Shown here one piece after another: positions 1 to 10,644 of a stretch of DNA of 64,000 bases. The notes under the pieces are model-generated. The model worked only from the letters and a program-made list of their open reading frames with translations, was not told the origin of the DNA and made no database searches. Both the position numbers and the translations under genes were made by a program. Source of the DNA: Chloroflexota bacterium. Its GTDB lineage: Bacteria > Chloroflexota > Dehalococcoidia > Tepidiformales > Tepidiformaceae. Each line of letters starts with the position of its first letter. The stretch's first letter is position 1. The stretch spans positions 434,001-498,000 of the forward strand of contig JACRBT010000004.1 in assembly GCA_016234445.1 (NCBI GenBank), in the 5' to 3' direction.

Positions 1-1040
1 CGGGCGGCCCCCGGCAAGAGGACGGCGTGGGCCGCCGGCCAGGCGACGGCAAGGGCCAGCAGCGCCCCGGCGGGTTCGAATTCGGGCCAGGCCAGCCCCG
101 CGAACGGGTTGTAGGCCAGGCCGGCGGCGCCGAGGGAACGCAGGGCGAACGCCGCCGCCGCCAGCGCGAGCGACCCCCCGATGGCGGCACGGTCGATGGG
201 CGTCAACGGCTCTCGGCGGAAGCGGGTGACGTGGCTGGTCTTCGCCGCGGCGGTCGCCCACCAGAGCAAGGCGCCGGCCGCCGCGACCGCACCCGCGACC
301 GCCAACCAGCGGGCCGAGTCGTAGTAGAACCAGGCCCAGCCGGACGGAAGCAGCAAGGGCGCCGACGACAACGCCGCCAGTCGCGCCGGCGCCGGCGGGC
401 GGGCCGCGGATGCGTAGCCGCGCGCTTCCATCGCCTCCGCCAGCTTCATCGAACGTTCGAGGCCACCGATCACGGCGGGGACGACGAGGCCCGGCAGGTT
501 TCGCACGCCGGTTGCGCCACCGCGGAGCGCCTGCATCTCGCGGATCCGGCGGATGTCTTCGATGCTGGAAGGCAGGAGCGTCAGCCCGACGGTGACAATG
601 AGCCCGGCGTGGAAGAGGGCGGCGGGGGCGGTGCGGAGCACGCGGTAGGGGCTGACGGCGCCGTTGAAGACACCAAACGCGAGCAGCACACAGGAGATAC
701 TGAGCCCGCGCACGCCGGCGGCGACGAGGCTCTCCGCCGCCACCGGCCCGCCAAGCCGGAGCCCGCCCATCCAGCCGGGGAAGTCGGGCCCGGGCATCGC
801 GAAGAGGACGTGCTCGCCGTAGCCGCCGTTGAGGACCGCGACCGCCAGCGACATCAGGAAGAGGGCCGTGCCGGCCATGGCCAGCGTCCGCACGCCGGCC
901 ACGGCCGTTGATGTCCGGGGCGCGAGCACCCCGACAAGCACCACCGCCAGCAGGACGACGACGAGGTAGAGCGGGTTTGTGGCGGTCAGCGAAACCACCA
1001 TCACCAGCGTTACCCAGGCGAGCCAGGCCAGCGGGTGCAT
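1..1040 (-). CDS. ECF transporter T component (EcfT/CbiQ family), partial at window edge
   Basis: Reverse-strand frame from ATG at 1040 reads MHPLAWLAWVTLVMVVSLTATNPLYLVVVLLAVVLVGVLAPRTS...; hydrophobic, with LERSMKLAEAMEARGY (EcfT-type A-x-E-A-R-G coupling motif); no stop to position 1. Confidence 0.85.
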   Translation of the reverse strand, partial: MHPLAWLAWVTLVMVVSLTATNPLYLVVVLLAVVLVGVLAPRTSTAVAGVRTLAMAGTALFLMSLAVAVLNGGYGEHVLFAMPGPDFPGWMGGLRLGGPVAAESLVAAGVRGLSISCVLLAFGVFNGAVSPYRVLRTAPAALFHAGLIVTVGLTLLPSSIEDIRRIREMQALRGGATGVRNLPGLVVPAVIGGLERSMKLAEAMEARGYASAARPPAPARLAALSSAPLLLPSGWAWFYYDSARWLAVAGAVAAAGALLWWATAAAKTSHVTRFRREPLTPIDRAAIGGSLALAAAAFALRSLGAAGLAYNPFAGLAWPEFEPAGALLALAVAWPAAHAVLLPGAA

Positions 1041-1073
1041 CGTCTCAACCTCCCCCTGCTGAAGCAGTGGCCA

Positions 1074-2168
1074 TCACGACTTGCGCTTCCGGCTGGCCGC
1101 GAAAGCCCTCAGCACGAGCGCTCCCAGCACGGCCGCCGGGAGTACGGCTTCGCCGCCCGACCCGGAGGTGGCGTCCTGCTGCCCGCTGCCGGTGCTGGGC
1201 GGGCGAGGAGTCGGCGATGCCTTGGGGGAGGGAGCCGGGGTCGCCGTCGCGGCCGGCGGGGCCGGGGCAGCCGGCGTCGTGACGGCGTGACAGAAGGTCC
1301 GCCCGGCGAGCGCGGGCAGGGCCTGGTTCGTCGAATAGGCGGGGTCATAGCCGATGAAGGAACCGTCCGCCTGCTGCTGGCCGAGGAGGAACGAGATCGG
1401 GTTGCCGCCGGGCTTCTGGTAGGTCGCGGAAGCTGCGTCTTCGCCCGCGGCGATCAGCGACTGGATCACGTAAGCCGTCGACGACGCGTTCGAGGCGGCC
1501 GGGTCGAACCCCCAGCCGCCGTCCGCGGCCTGAGTCGCGCGGAGGGAGGCGATGGCCTGGCGGACGTCACTGTCGGCAGGCCCCACACCAGCCGCGACGA
1601 GTGCCTCGACGGCGATCGCGGTGGTATCGGGGTCGCCGAAGCCGCCGAAGCCCCAGCTGCCGTCGTCGAGCTGGGCGGCGCGAAGGGCGAAGAGGGCTGT
1701 CCCCGGCACCGAGTTCCCCGTGCAGGCGAGGCCGAAGATGGCGACGGCGTGGCTGAAGTCGTCATCGGCGTAGCGGCCGGTCGACTCGGTGAAGCCGGCG
1801 CGGATGCGGCCGACGAGGTCGACGCCGGCCACCGCGCGAGGGTCCATCCCCATCGCGACGGCGCCGAGGACGCCCTTCGCGGCCGCGGCGGGGGTGTCGA
1901 GCGAGGCGGCGTTGGCCCGGAGGTAGTCGGCCGGGCTCTTGCCGTCGCGCGTCACGGTCTCCGGCTGGATCCCGGCGGCGCGGAGGGCGTAGACGGCGTC
2001 CATGGTCTGCCCGGGGCCGAAGCCGCCGAAGCCGCCGTCGGCTTGCTGGGTGGTGCGGATGAAGTCGACGCCGCGGACGATGGCGGTCTGAGCCGGCGTG
2101 GCAGCGCTGACGAGAGCTGCTGGCAGTGCAACGCAAAGCGCGATGAGTGCGAGAAAAACGCGTGTCAT
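1074..2168 (-). CDS. Secreted, C-terminally anchored prenyltransferase/squalene-oxidase-repeat (alpha/alpha toroid) protein
   Basis: Signal peptide MTRVFLALIALCVALPAALVSAA; repeats QQADGGFGGFG, QLDDGSWGFGGFG, QAADGGWGFDP, QQADGSFIGYD; Pro/Ala/Thr linker; C-terminal TM plus RKRKS; SD ggaggggg before ATG. Confidence 0.85.
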   Translation of the reverse strand: MTRVFLALIALCVALPAALVSAATPAQTAIVRGVDFIRTTQQADGGFGGFGPGQTMDAVYALRAAGIQPETVTRDGKSPADYLRANAASLDTPAAAAKGVLGAVAMGMDPRAVAGVDLVGRIRAGFTESTGRYADDDFSHAVAIFGLACTGNSVPGTALFALRAAQLDDGSWGFGGFGDPDTTAIAVEALVAAGVGPADSDVRQAIASLRATQAADGGWGFDPAASNASSTAYVIQSLIAAGEDAASATYQKPGGNPISFLLGQQQADGSFIGYDPAYSTNQALPALAGRTFCHAVTTPAAPAPPAATATPAPSPKASPTPRPPSTGSGQQDATSGSGGEAVLPAAVLGALVLRAFAASRKRKS

Positions 2169-2250
2169 GAAACCCCCTCCCGGAGGCGGTGGAGCACATC
2201 CCGAAGCGGGCGTGCGCAGAGAAGCCGCGTTGAGACGCGAGGAAACAAGA

Positions 2251-2272
2251 AACCCGCCTCTGCGGGCGGGTT
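2251..2272 (-). terminator. Intrinsic terminator of the cobalamin riboswitch expression platform
   Basis: Minus strand AACCCGCC-CGCAGA-GGCGGGTT followed by TCTTGTTT. Confidence 0.75.
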
Positions 2273-2309
2273 AGGGTTGATGCGGTGCCATCATGCCGAC
2301 CCCTTTCGC

Positions 2310-2466
2310 GCGAAGGATCTTCGGTGTGTGCGCAAAGGGCGGGTGACCTGGCTCGGCCCGGAAAGGGCCTCACAGTTGCGGGACAGCGCCGGAATCTCAC
2401 CGGCTTCCCCCGTCGTTCCCTCGCCGAAGCGAAGGACCCCGTGCGCTATTCAGTTGTTACCAGCGC
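2310..2466 (-). promoter_or_regulatory. Cobalamin (B12) riboswitch
   Basis: Minus strand contains GCCGGTGAGATTCCGGCGCTGTCCCGCAACTGTGA and GAGCCAGGTCACCCGCC, the hallmark conserved core and B12-box-like sequence; followed by terminator and an ECF-linked gene; outer boundaries approximate. Confidence 0.93.
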
Positions 2467-2569
2467 AAGAGTCGCCCGCGGGGCCGCCGCCGTCAAGTGG
2501 AGGGGGTTGGTAGCACGGTTGGACGGCCGCTGATTCCGGATTAGACTTCGCCCCGCAGGAGGAACGAAC

Positions 2570-3883
2570 GTGCGCGCTGGCGCTTCCGCTCTCGACATCA
2601 CTCCCCCGGTGGGGACCGCGCTCGACGGCTACGGCGGGCGGACGGACGTCTCGCTCGGCGTTCACGACCCGCTCTCCGCGCGCTGCCTCTACCTCGACGA
2701 CGGCACGACGCAGCTTGCGCTGGTCGTCTGCGACCTCATTGGCGTCGGCAGCTTCGTCGTCGAACGCGCGCGGGATCTGATCGCGCAGCGACCCGGGATC
2801 CCGCCGGGGAACGTGCTCATCGCCGCAACCCACACGCACGCGGGGCCGGCCGGCGTCCGGGGCCGGGGCGAACCGGTGCTGGCGGAGACGGTCGCCCGGC
2901 AGATCGCGGGGGCGGTCCGCGTCGCCCACCGGGAGGCGCGGGAGGCCAGGCTCAAGTACGGCCATACGCGGCTGACGAGCATCGCTCAGAACCGGCGGCA
3001 CCCGGACTGGCCGATCGACACGCGCCTCGACGTGCTCGCCGCCGACACGCTCGAGGGCGCGAACATCGCCACCGTCGCACGCTACGCCTGCCACCCGACG
3101 ACGATGGAGCGCGACAACCTCGAGATCAGCGCCGACTATCCCGGGGAGGCCTGCCGCGTGATCGAGCAGGTCATCGGCGGCGGCACGACCGCAGCCTACT
3201 TCAACGGGTGCTGCGGCAACATCAACCCGTCCTGGATCCGGCAGGAGTTCAGCGACGTCCACCGCCTCGGATCGATCGTCGGGGGCAAGGCGGCGGCGCT
3301 CTCGCAGGAGCTGCGGCCGCTTGGCGTGAATCACCAGGCGCACAACATCCGCTGGAACGAACTGACTGACAAGCCGGTGGACGCCGGGATACTGGTCGAG
3401 GGGAAGTTCGCCGCCGCGACCGCCCGGTTCGACGCCCCCTACCGCTCGGGGCCGCCGGTGGAGGCGGTCGTCGCGCGCGTGAAGGAGCTCGAAGCCGCCG
3501 TTGGCCGCGCGCCAGACCTCGAATCCCGCCGGGCCATCGCTGCCGAGCTCTCGGCCGCCCGGGGCGAGCAGATCTCGCTGGCGCGCGTCGCCGGCAAGGG
3601 ACCAACGCGGCCACAGGAGGTCCAGGCGTTCCGGCTGGGCGACGGGCTCCACGTCGTGGGACTGCCCGGCGAGGTCTTCGTCGAAACGCAGGAGGAGATC
3701 CGGGCAGCGAGCGGGATGGCCAACCTCATCGTCATCTCCTACGCGAACGACTACCCGGGCTACTACTGCCGGCCCGAGGCCTACGCCCAGGGAGGCTACG
3801 AGGCGGGGACGACGCCCTTTGCGCCCGAAGCCGACGGGAAGCTCATCCGGGCGGCCCTGGACGCGCTCAAGGAGGTCCGCTGA
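2570..3883 (+). CDS. Neutral/alkaline non-lysosomal ceramidase N-terminal-like protein
   Basis: RAGASALDITPPVGTALDGYGGR...VLIAATHTHAGP...YFNGCCGNINP typical of the family. Confidence 0.8.
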   Translation: MRAGASALDITPPVGTALDGYGGRTDVSLGVHDPLSARCLYLDDGTTQLALVVCDLIGVGSFVVERARDLIAQRPGIPPGNVLIAATHTHAGPAGVRGRGEPVLAETVARQIAGAVRVAHREAREARLKYGHTRLTSIAQNRRHPDWPIDTRLDVLAADTLEGANIATVARYACHPTTMERDNLEISADYPGEACRVIEQVIGGGTTAAYFNGCCGNINPSWIRQEFSDVHRLGSIVGGKAAALSQELRPLGVNHQAHNIRWNELTDKPVDAGILVEGKFAAATARFDAPYRSGPPVEAVVARVKELEAAVGRAPDLESRRAIAAELSAARGEQISLARVAGKGPTRPQEVQAFRLGDGLHVVGLPGEVFVETQEEIRAASGMANLIVISYANDYPGYYCRPEAYAQGGYEAGTTPFAPEADGKLIRAALDALKEVR

Positions 3884-4695
3884 TGCCGACGGTACTGGTA
3901 CTCACCGCCCACGGCGACGACATGGAGTTCTTCGCCGGCGGCACGATCGCGAAGCTCTGCGCGCTCGGCTACGACGTTCACCTCGTCATGGCCACCGACA
4001 ACAGCAAGGGCACGTTCGAACTGACGAAGGAGCAGATGTTCGGGCTGCGGCTGAAGGAGGCACGGGCCGCCGCGGAGGTGCTCGGGCTACGCTCCGTGGC
4101 CTGCCTCGACTACCCCGACGGCGAACTCTCGGACGTGCCGCTGAACCGGCTCCGGGGGCAGTTCATGGAGTCTGTGCGCCGCCTCCGGCCGGACATCGTC
4201 TTCACGTTCGACCCGTGGGCGCCGTACGAGGGCCACCAGGACCACCGCGCCGTGTCCTGGGCGGCGATGGAGGCAACGAGCTTCGCCAGCTTCCCCCTCT
4301 ACTACCCTGAGCAGCTGGCCGCCGGGCTGGCGCCGTGGACCGTCCCCCAGGTCTGCTACTTCGCGAAGAGCCCCATCGACACCAACCGGGTGGTCGACAT
4401 CGGCGGCGAGGCGATCCGCAAGAAGATTGAGGCGCTCTACTGCTACGACAGCCAGATGGTGCTGACGCTCGCGGATGTCCAGATGGCTATCGGGAGCGCG
4501 CCCTACGACATCCCCGAGATCACCTCGCTCGACCCTCACGACTACCGCGCGTTCATCGACCAGCGGGTGCGGACGACCGCGACGATCGTCGGGAAGAAGT
4601 ACGGGCTGGAGTACGCGGAACACTTCCGGCGCACAAGGTGGGGAGGCACGGAACGGATGGCGCCGGCGGGCTCGATCCCGGCGGAGGACTGGTAG
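3883..4695 (+). CDS. PIG-L family deacetylase
   Basis: VLVLTAHGDDMEFFAGGTIAKL (AHxDD) and HQDHRAVSWAA; TGATG overlap with preceding gene. Confidence 0.9.
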   Translation: MPTVLVLTAHGDDMEFFAGGTIAKLCALGYDVHLVMATDNSKGTFELTKEQMFGLRLKEARAAAEVLGLRSVACLDYPDGELSDVPLNRLRGQFMESVRRLRPDIVFTFDPWAPYEGHQDHRAVSWAAMEATSFASFPLYYPEQLAAGLAPWTVPQVCYFAKSPIDTNRVVDIGGEAIRKKIEALYCYDSQMVLTLADVQMAIGSAPYDIPEITSLDPHDYRAFIDQRVRTTATIVGKKYGLEYAEHFRRTRWGGTERMAPAGSIPAEDW

Positions 4696-4696
4696 C

Positions 4697-5317
4697 TCAG
4701 GGGGCCTTGTAGGTCAGCCCGACCTTCGCCAGGCCTTCCTCCAGCCGCACGGGCGTCACCTCGCCGGCCGCGATCGCGCGGAGCACCCCGTCCTTGTCGA
4801 CGAAGAACGTCGCCGGCAGCCCGGAGACGCGGTAGTGCTCGGCGACGACGCTTCCTTCGTCGAGCAGCGCAGGGTAGCCTGCGCCCAGCCCCGCGAGGAA
4901 GCCGGCCGCCTTGCTCCGGGTTTCGTCGTAGTCGATGCCCAGGAAGACGATCTGATCGCCGAGGGCGGCTTCGGCGGCGAGGAAGGCCGGGATCTCCCGC
5001 CGGCAGGGGTCACACCAGCTGGCGAACCAGTTGATGACCACGACCTTGCCCCGATAGTCGGAGAGCTTGCGGACCGTCTTCCCGTCGCGAACGTCGACGA
5101 GGGCGAAGTCGGGCGCGAGCTTGCCGACCTCGGGCCGCTCGGGGACGAGGACGCCGGTGTCGGCGGGGCGGTTGGAGCCGCCGTCGCCACCATCGTCATC
5201 TGAATCGGCGAAGGCGAAGAGGTAGACACTCCCGGCAATCGCGAAAAGGATGACGGCGGCGAGGATGGCATAGCCCGCGATGGGGCGCCGGGCAGGTTCG
5301 GGCGGGGCTTCGGTCAC
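4697..5317 (-). CDS. TlpA-family thiol-disulfide oxidoreductase, membrane anchored
   Basis: N-terminal TM; KVVVINWFASWCDPCRREIPAFLA (WCxxC). Confidence 0.9.
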   Translation of the reverse strand: MTEAPPEPARRPIAGYAILAAVILFAIAGSVYLFAFADSDDDGGDGGSNRPADTGVLVPERPEVGKLAPDFALVDVRDGKTVRKLSDYRGKVVVINWFASWCDPCRREIPAFLAAEAALGDQIVFLGIDYDETRSKAAGFLAGLGAGYPALLDEGSVVAEHYRVSGLPATFFVDKDGVLRAIAAGEVTPVRLEEGLAKVGLTYKAP

Positions 5318-5381
5318 GACGCAATCCTACCAGACGGGCGCATTCACGCCGCGTTAACATCAGCTGGAGAGGATCGACTCG

Positions 5382-6083
5382 ATGACTACCCCACCGGCGG
5401 CCCCGAAAGTCCTCGTGGTCGAGGACGAAGAGCCGCTCCTCTTTTCGCTCGCCCACAACCTCAGGCGCGAGGGCTACACGGTCCTGACCGCGGCGCGCGG
5501 GGACGACGGCCTCCGGCTGGCGCGCGAGCAGCACCCCGACCTCATCCTCCTCGACGTCATGCTTCCCGGGGTGGACGGGATCCAGGTCTGCCGCCTCCTC
5601 CGCCGGAACACGACGGTGCCAATCATCATGCTCACCGCGCTCGGAGGCGAAAGCGCGCGGGTTGCCGGCCTCGACACAGGCGCCGACGACTACGTGACCA
5701 AGCCGTTCGGAATGCGCGAACTGCTCGCCCGCATCCGTGCGCTCCTCCGCCGTTCAGCTCCCCGGGACGAGCCCGCGGCGGCGCCGAGCGTCGTCAGCGG
5801 CGACCTCAGGTTCGACCAGCAACGGCGGAGCGTGGCGCGCGACGGACAACCCCTCAAGCTGAAGCCCAAGGAATACGAACTCCTGCTATTCTTCCTCGAA
5901 CATCCGGGAAGGGTGTTCACGCGGGAGCAAATCCTCGATGCGGTGTGGGGCGACGACTTCGAAGGCGGGGCCAGGACCGTGGACGTGCACGTCCGCTGGT
6001 TGCGCCAGAAGGTCGAACCCGACGCGGCGAACCCGGTGCGCATCCGGACGGTGCGCGGCAGCGGCTACCTCTTCGAAGGCTAG
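5382..6083 (+). CDS. OmpR/PhoB-family response regulator
   Basis: VLVVEDEEPLLFSL...LILLDVMLPGVDG...LTALGG...GADDYVTKPF plus winged helix ...VDVHVRWLRQKVEPD...IRTVRGSGYLF. Confidence 0.95.
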   Translation: MTTPPAAPKVLVVEDEEPLLFSLAHNLRREGYTVLTAARGDDGLRLAREQHPDLILLDVMLPGVDGIQVCRLLRRNTTVPIIMLTALGGESARVAGLDTGADDYVTKPFGMRELLARIRALLRRSAPRDEPAAAPSVVSGDLRFDQQRRSVARDGQPLKLKPKEYELLLFFLEHPGRVFTREQILDAVWGDDFEGGARTVDVHVRWLRQKVEPDAANPVRIRTVRGSGYLFEG

Positions 6084-6221
6084 TACTGACTTGCGCAGGT
6101 TGGCGATCGATCGCTGCGGGGCCCCCTCACCCGCCGGACCCCTGTCCCACTTCGTGAGGAGAGGGGGAGTGAGCCGCGTCGCGCGTGGAACCTCCCAGCG
6201 CCAACTTTCTTTGCGAAGTAC
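6083..6221. repeat. MITE/REP-like imperfect palindrome between response regulator and histidine kinase
   Basis: Nested arms: GTACT(6083)/AGTAC(6217-6221); GTTGGCG(6099-6105)/CGCCAAC(6199-6205); CGCTGCGGGG/CCTCCCAGCG; inner CCCCCTCACCC/GAGAGGGGGAGTGAG. Confidence 0.5.
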
Positions 6222-6230
6222 CAGGCCGCG

Positions 6231-7586
6231 ATGAAGCACCCGCTTGTCGTCCGCGGGGCGGTGATTGGCTTCGCCGGGGCCATCGGGGGCGGCGCCGCGG
6301 GCCTGGCGCTCGCCTCCGGCAATGCCCTGGCCTGGCTGGTAGTGTTCGTGGCCCTCGCGGCCGCGGCCGGGCTCGGCGTCATCCTCATGAGCGGCCCGGC
6401 TGCCAGCCTCCGCTCCGTCGCCGAGGCTGCTTCGAGCATGCGGGGAAGCGCCCTTGGGGGCCGCGCCACGATTGGCTCTGGCCCCACGGCCACCCTTGTC
6501 TCGAACTTCAACGCGATGGCCGAACGGGCCGAGGCCGCGTTCGCGACGATGGCGGCCGAACACGCGCGGGTCGAAGCGGTGCTCGAGGCAGCCACCGATG
6601 CGATGATCGCCGTGACCTCCGCCACCGAGGTCCGGTTCCTCAACGCCGCTGCGCTCAGGGTGCTCGCGATAAGCCGTGGCACCGCGATCGGGCACCCCTT
6701 CATCGAGAGCGCCCGCGACTACGAACTCGACGCGCTGGTGAAGCGCGCAACCGCGACCGGCCAGCCCGAAACCAGCCTCATCACCTACGGACCCAACCGG
6801 ATCCCCTTGCGGGCGGTCGCCGTCCCCATTCCGGGCGGTGGCGACTGGGCCATCCTGCTCGTGCTGAATGACCTGACCGAGGTCCAGCGCACCGACATGG
6901 TCCGCCGCGATTTCCTGAGCAACGTCTCCCACGAGCTTCGCACCCCGCTCGCTTCCATCAGCGCGCTCCTCGAAACCATCGAGTCCGGGGCGATCGACAC
7001 GGCCGAGGAGGAAGCACAGTTCCTTTCGCGCATCCGCCAGCAGGTCGACCGGCTGACGGTACTGGTCAGCGAACTGCTCGACCTTTCGCGAATCGAATCC
7101 GGCGTGATCGAACTGAAGCCTGAGGAGCTCAACCTCCACGATCTGGTCGCGGAGGCCGCCGCCCTGCTGCGGACCCGGGCCGAGGGGGAAGGCGTGACCA
7201 TCGAGGGGCCCGGGCCGAATGGGGCCGCCGTCGAAGCTGACCGTGCGTCGCTCCTCCGGGTCGTCACCAACCTCCTCGACAACGCCATTCGCTATAGCCC
7301 CCGAGGCGGCGCCATCCACGTCTCCACCGTCGGCGAGGGCGACGTGGTGACCCTGGCCGTCGCAGACGAGGGCGAGGGCATCCCCGAGAAGAACCTCCCG
7401 CGGGTGTTCGAACGCTTCTACAAAGCCGACACGTCGCGGGCAACGGGCGGAGTCGGCCTCGGGCTCGCGATCGTGAAGCACCTGGTGCGCGCCCACGGGG
7501 GCAGCGTCGAAGCGGCGAGCGCGCCCGGCAAGGGGGCGACGTTCACCGTGACGCTGCCCCGGAAGTTTGTGGGGACGCGGCGCTGA
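6231..7586 (+). CDS. PhoR-like sensor histidine kinase
   Basis: Two TMs, PAS region, FLSNVSHELRTPLASISALLETI (H box), DNAIRYSPRGG (N box), VADEGEGIP, GVGLGLAIVKHLV. Confidence 0.93.
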   Translation: MKHPLVVRGAVIGFAGAIGGGAAGLALASGNALAWLVVFVALAAAAGLGVILMSGPAASLRSVAEAASSMRGSALGGRATIGSGPTATLVSNFNAMAERAEAAFATMAAEHARVEAVLEAATDAMIAVTSATEVRFLNAAALRVLAISRGTAIGHPFIESARDYELDALVKRATATGQPETSLITYGPNRIPLRAVAVPIPGGGDWAILLVLNDLTEVQRTDMVRRDFLSNVSHELRTPLASISALLETIESGAIDTAEEEAQFLSRIRQQVDRLTVLVSELLDLSRIESGVIELKPEELNLHDLVAEAAALLRTRAEGEGVTIEGPGPNGAAVEADRASLLRVVTNLLDNAIRYSPRGGAIHVSTVGEGDVVTLAVADEGEGIPEKNLPRVFERFYKADTSRATGGVGLGLAIVKHLVRAHGGSVEAASAPGKGATFTVTLPRKFVGTRR

Positions 7587-7631
7587 GACCCCGGAGCGCG
7601 CTACGATAGCCGGCCACCAGGGAAAGGAACG

Positions 7632-8114
7632 GTGCCCGGAATGACCCCTTCCGAACGCGAAGCACTCCTCCAGCGCTACCGCGAGGGCTACGACGCCGTG
7701 GTCGCGGCCCTCGACGGCGTCACCGCCGGGGAACTCGACGCCCCGGCGCCGGATGGCTGGACCGCGCGCCAGATCGTCCACCACCTCGCCGACAGCGAGA
7801 TGACCTCCGCCATCCGCCTGCGCCGGCTGATCGCCGAGGAGAACCCGAGGATCGACGGCTACGACGAGGAGGAGTTCGCCCGCCGCCTCTTCTACGACTC
7901 ACGCCCCATCGAACCGTCCCTCGACACCTTGCGGGCGGCACGGGCGACGACCGCGGCAATCGTCGAGCGGCTGAGCGAGGAGCAGTGGCGGCGGGCCGGA
8001 ACGCACAGCGAAAGCGGCGCCTATTCGGTGGAGACGTGGCTCGAGATCTACGCCGCCCACGGCCATGACCATGCGGCCCAGATCCGGCGGGCGAGGAACG
8101 CCGCCCGGGGCTAA
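7632..8114 (+). CDS. DinB-family protein
   Basis: DGWTARQIVHHLADSEM...YAAHGHDHAAQIRRAR, DinB-like metal-binding His positions. Confidence 0.85.
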   Translation: MPGMTPSEREALLQRYREGYDAVVAALDGVTAGELDAPAPDGWTARQIVHHLADSEMTSAIRLRRLIAEENPRIDGYDEEEFARRLFYDSRPIEPSLDTLRAARATTAAIVERLSEEQWRRAGTHSESGAYSVETWLEIYAAHGHDHAAQIRRARNAARG

Positions 8115-8127
8115 GGCGCGGCCGGGG

Positions 8128-9464
<1,337 letters not shown>

Positions 9465-9465
<1 letters not shown>

Positions 9466-10535
9466 CAGGCCACCCCTCGCAGCTTCGGGTTGTGGGAAGC
9501 GTCGGCGATGGAAAGCGCCAGGTTGATGAGGTTCGAAGCCGATTCGCCCATGCCGCCAAAGCCTTCGCCAACCGTCTCGCCGGCCAGGAACCGGGCGTGG
9601 ATGCCCTCCGTGATGACCGCGAGCTTGTAGTTGGCGAGCACCTGGTAGTAGTCGACGTGCTCGACGTTGCGCCCGGTGCGCCTGGCGTATTCGGCGACGA
9701 TTTCGTCCCGCGTGAAGAAGCCCGGCTGGGCAGTGAGCGCGGCCGTCGGGCGGACGGCAAGGCGTGCCGGGCTGTCGGTGACGTCGCCCCAGTAAATCAG
9801 CGTGTAGCCCAGGTCGGAGAGCGGGTCGCCGAGGGTGGCCATCTCCCAGTCGAGGATGGCGACAACGCGGCCGGGGTCGTCCGGGGCGAGGATCATGTTC
9901 CCGAGGCGGTAGTCGCCGTGGACGATCGTGGGCGGCGGCGACGGCGGGAGGGCGTTGTTCAAGCGGCGGATGACTTCGTCGATCGCGGGGACTTCGCGGG
10001 TCTTGGAACGCTCCCACTGCTGCGACCAGCGGCGGACCTGGCGTTCGAGGTAGCCTTCGGGGCGGCCGAAGTCGGCGAGCCCGACCGCGTTGTAGTCGAC
10101 GGCGTGGAGCTTCACCAGGGTGTCGACGAGGGCCATGCTCATCCGGCGGCGGGCGTCCTCGGTGTCCGCAAACCCGGGCGGGATAGAATCGGCAATGATC
10201 ACGCCTTCGCAGTAGTTCATCACGTAGAAGGGGAAGCCGTTCACTTCGGGGTCTTCGCAGAGGGCGACCGGGCGAGGGGCGGGGACGTCGGTCGTGGCGA
10301 GGCCGGCGAGGACCTTGTATTCGCGGGCCATGTCGTGGGCTGTCGGGAGCACGTGGCCGAGCGGCGGCCGGCGGAGCACCCAGGTGTTGCCGCCGCCGCG
10401 GACGATGTAGGTCAGGTTCGAGCGGCCGCCGCTGAGGAGCTGAATGTCGAGTTCGACGGCGCCTCCCGGGACGTTCGTGGCGAAGAACTCCGAGACGCGC
10501 TGATAGTTGATTCCCGCGGGCACTGTAGACTGCAT
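9465..10535 (-). CDS. Phosphotransferase family protein (APH/ACAD10-11 N-domain-like)
   Basis: LSGGRSNLTYIVRGGGNTWVLRRPP...IVHGDYRLGNMIL...VAILDWEMATLGDPLSDLGY. Confidence 0.9.
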
Positions 10536-10644
10536 AGTGACGAGGAGTATAGGACCGCCGGGCGGATGTTGCAGTGGCCGGGGAGCGCCAGGGCGCGCCG
10601 CCAGCGGGGAAGGAGACGCGCCGGGAGCCGCCGGCCGCCCACGC

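Noticed and set aside
27-911. 294-aa plus-strand ORF at window start
   Set aside because: Antisense to the EcfT-like gene, which has recognisable motifs on the minus strand
2450-3652. 400-aa minus-strand ORF
   Set aside because: Antisense to the ceramidase-like gene and would overlap the cobalamin riboswitch; no family motifs
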